Positions 6,121 through 7,518 of a DNA stretch of 7,518 bases are shown here, one piece after another. The DNA comes from Clostridiales bacterium UBA6330 (lineage in GTDB: Bacteria > Bacillota > Clostridia > Oscillospirales > CAG-272): assembly GCA_002438075.1 (NCBI GenBank), contig DJSQ01000044.1:1-7518 (forward strand). The letters are read 5' to 3'. A program made the position numbers and the translations under genes. The number at the start of each line of letters is the position of its first letter. The stretch's first letter is position 1. The notes under the pieces were generated by a model that was given only the letters and a program-made list of their open reading frames with translations, did no database searches and was not told the DNA's origin.

Positions 6121-7314
6121 ATGAAGGAAATTTATCTGGACAACAGCGCAACCACGGCGCTCTCCGAGGGGGTCAAGGCGCGGATGCGCGAGGTGATGGA
6201 GCTTTACGGCAACCCGTCATCGCTCCATTTTATGGGCAACGCCGCGCATGACGTGCTGGAAATGGCGCGCAGGCAGGTTGCCGCATCGCTCGGCATCCCG
6301 CGCCCCGAGCCGGGGGAGCTGATTTTCACCTCCTGCGGGAGCGAATCGGACAACCTCGCCATTCTCGGCACGGCGTTTGCAAAGCCCCGCCGTCGCGGAA
6401 TGCGCGTCATTACCACCGATTCCGAGCACCCGGGCGCGGAGAACGCGTTCCGCCTGCTGGAATCGCAGGGCTTTGAGGTGGTCCGCATCCCCACACGCGG
6501 CGGGGTCTTGGATTTTGACCGCTACGCCGCCGCGCTGAATGACAAAATCTTTCTGGTGTCGATAATGACCGTTAACAACGAGACGGGGGCGATGTACGAC
6601 ATCAAACGCGCGTTCACAATGGCGAAGAACCGCAACCCCGATATCGTTACGCACACCGATGCGGTGCAGGGCTATCTCAAGTGCCGCATGACCCCGAAAT
6701 CGGTGCGGGCAGACCTTGTAACGGTCAGCGCGCACAAGATTCACGGACCCAAAGGGGTCGGCGCGCTGTACGTCTCCCGCGACAGTCTGCGGCGGCGGGA
6801 CATCGTGCCGCTTCTGCTCGGCGGCGGGCAGGAGAACGGCTTCCGCTCGGGGACCGAAAATCTCATCGGCATTGCGGGCTTCGGTCAGGCGGCGGAGGAG
6901 GGGAGCGCGAGCCTTGAGGAGAACCTCGGAAAGCTGGCAAGTCTGCGGGAGCTGACGCTGAAAAAGCTCGCCGCCCTGCCCCTGCGCCCCAATCTGCCCG
7001 CAGGAAAGTGTGCGCCGCACATTCTCAACTACACCCTGCCCGACATCCGCAGTGAAACGATGCTTCACGCGCTCTCTGCCCGCGGAATCTGCATTTCCAA
7101 CGGCTCCGCCTGCTCGTCGCACAGTCACCACCAGAGCGCCGCGCTGACGGCGTTCGGTCTGTCTCCCGCCGAAATCGAATGCTCGATTCGCATCAGCTTC
7201 TCCGTATACAACACGCTCGCCGACGTTGACGCGCTCGCCGATGCGCTCGCAACCGAGCTCTCCCGCTTAGTCCGCAGGGGGGATGCGAGGGGATGCGCCA
7301 AAGGGGGCTTTTAA
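6121..7314 (+). CDS. Cysteine desulfurase (IscS/NifS type, class V aminotransferase fold)
   Basis: The enzyme takes sulfur from L-cysteine as a protein-bound persulfide, releasing alanine, for Fe-S cluster assembly or thio-modification of tRNA and cofactors. The 397 residues show YLDNSATT (5-12), NPSSLH (31-36), FTSCGSESDN (69-78), the PLP-stacking histidine H103 in DSEHPGAE, VNNETGA (151-157), HTDAVQGY with D180 and Q183, the Schiff-base lysine K206 in SAHKIHGPKG, RSGTEN (242-247) and the catalytic C331 in NGSACSSHSHHQ. Spacing from C331 to the following GLS equals that of IscS, so this is a class I enzyme with the long mobile Cys loop. An upstream in-frame ATG at 6055 would add 22 residues of unrelated basic sequence overlapping the lipoprotein gene; ATG 6121 is preferred because GAGGAG (6109-6114) precedes it by 6 nt and the family N-terminus begins here. 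The last 13 residues (about 385-397) look like added sequence, see the hairpin at 7302-7326. No scaffold iscU or thiI follows within the window. Confidence 0.95.
   Translation: MKEIYLDNSATTALSEGVKARMREVMELYGNPSSLHFMGNAAHDVLEMARRQVAASLGIPRPEPGELIFTSCGSESDNLAILGTAFAKPRRRGMRVITTDSEHPGAENAFRLLESQGFEVVRIPTRGGVLDFDRYAAALNDKIFLVSIMTVNNETGAMYDIKRAFTMAKNRNPDIVTHTDAVQGYLKCRMTPKSVRADLVTVSAHKIHGPKGVGALYVSRDSLRRRDIVPLLLGGGQENGFRSGTENLIGIAGFGQAAEEGSASLEENLGKLASLRELTLKKLAALPLRPNLPAGKCAPHILNYTLPDIRSETMLHALSARGICISNGSACSSHSHHQSAALTAFGLSPAEIECSIRISFSVYNTLADVDALADALATELSRLVRRGDARGCAKGGF
7279..7297 (+). repeat. Short tandem direct repeat in the tail of the desulfurase gene
   Basis: GGGGATGCG occurs at 7279-7287 and again at 7289-7297, a 9-bp unit at 10-bp spacing. 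Because the spacing is not a multiple of three, the copies are read in different frames and give the low-complexity tail GDARGCA. This suggests the final codons come from intergenic, repeat-derived DNA rather than from the conserved enzyme. Confidence 0.5.
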
Positions 7315-7326
7315 GGAAAGCCCCCT
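7302..7326 (+). repeat. Perfect 10-bp palindrome spanning the desulfurase stop codon
   Basis: AGGGGGCTTT (7302-7311) pairs perfectly with AAAGCCCCCT (7317-7326) on a 5-nt loop. The stop codon TAA (7312-7314) begins in that loop, so the last codons of the gene form the left arm. The right arm is followed by CTGGACTCCC rather than a T run; the first T-rich stretch is TTTT at 7344-7347. It may end the operon transcript or protect its 3' end, but its form is closer to a dispersed GC-rich palindrome than to a standard intrinsic terminator. Confidence 0.6.
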
Positions 7327-7465
7327 CTGGACTCCCGCAAACCTTTTCACCCAAACATACAGAGTGCGAACATAGTGCCACCGGCGTTTGGTTTGAAATG
7401 ACACAGAGCGTATAGAGTTTTGTGGTATATAATCCATTCGTAACAATGTAACCGAGAACCGATGC

Positions 7466-7487
7466 GGAACGACACACGGGTCGTTCC
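7466..7487. repeat. Palindromic intergenic repeat-like element (8-bp stem)
   Basis: GGAACGAC (7466-7473) and GTCGTTCC (7480-7487) form a perfect 8-bp stem on a 6-nt loop. It is enclosed by weaker inverted pairs: GTAACC (7448-7453) with GGTTAC (7510-7515), the alternative CGTAAC (7439-7444) with GTTACG (7511-7516), and AACG-TTT-CGTT at 7492-7502. I believe similar short palindromes ending in TTCCCTACA are scattered through genomes of gut Clostridia, but this is recollection rather than comparison. No gene is visible between 7315 and the right edge; apart from this element the region shows only an isolated TATAAT at 7428-7433 without a matching -35 box. Confidence 0.45.
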
Positions 7488-7518
7488 CTACAACGTTTCG
7501 TTATTGACGGGTTACGCA

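Noticed and set aside
4902..6122. Minus-strand open frame opposite the lipoprotein gene
   Set aside because: The opposite strand encodes a protein with a signal peptide, lipobox and internal duplication, which cannot be chance; this frame has no comparable evidence.
6217..7131. Minus-strand open frame opposite the desulfurase gene
   Set aside because: Antisense to a fully motif-supported cysteine desulfurase; no motif of its own.
7428..7433. TATAAT box as a promoter for a gene beyond the right edge
   Set aside because: No acceptable -35 hexamer at 16-18 bp and no extended -10 TG; the only TTGAAA (7393-7398) is 29 bp away. Left as an isolated match.
7193..7477. 94-residue minus-strand open frame covering the desulfurase end and the downstream repeats
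   Set aside because: It crosses two palindromes and the antisense of conserved codons, and lacks a ribosome binding site or recognisable motif.
1..7518. CRISPR array, insertion sequence, phage, toxin-antitoxin or defence cassette
   Set aside because: No evenly spaced repeats, transposase or integrase motifs, tRNA-like attachment site or small paired genes were seen; the genes are housekeeping or common accessory metabolism.

Overview
The window looks like an ordinary chromosomal segment of a GC-rich, Gram-positive member of the Clostridia, most plausibly a gut Oscillospiraceae-type organism. The reasons are coding DNA that is high in G+C, AT-rich sigma-A promoters (TATAAT boxes), strong purine-rich ribosome binding sites, a TTG start, a MurD with the Firmicutes-style GSDGKTT P-loop, a lipobox lipoprotein, and short GC-rich palindromes between genes. 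The taxonomic placement is inference; no rRNA or marker-gene comparison was possible.

Layout. Minus strand, 41-2038: a complete but divergent type IIA topoisomerase ATPase/TOPRIM subunit (GyrB/ParE family). Its partner A subunit is not in the window and would be expected beyond the left edge. Intergenic 2039-2276: an AT-rich divergent control region with one good promoter on each strand, an inverted repeat between them, and a GC-rich leader hairpin on the plus-strand transcript. Plus strand, 2277-7314: four tightly packed genes that look like one transcription unit: murD (TTG start), a PLP-dependent methionine gamma-lyase/aluminium-resistance family protein, a two-domain lipoprotein of unknown role, and an IscS/NifS-type cysteine desulfurase. 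The gaps are 37 bp, a 4-bp ATGA overlap and 10 bp. From 7315 to the right edge (about 200 bp) I see no gene, only palindromic repeat-like sequence.

How the genes fit together. MurD makes the peptidoglycan precursor UDP-MurNAc-L-Ala-D-Glu. The lyase-family protein and the desulfurase are both PLP enzymes of sulfur amino-acid chemistry; the desulfurase would supply persulfide sulfur for Fe-S clusters or thio-modified tRNA and cofactors. The lipoprotein lies between them and is translationally coupled to the lyase, but the sequence does not show what it does. I did not find a mobile element, CRISPR array, phage gene or defence cassette. The points most worth a second look are the divergent topoisomerase subunit, the duplicated lipoprotein within a sulfur-enzyme operon, and a desulfurase whose C-terminal tail and stop codon lie in a palindromic repeat.
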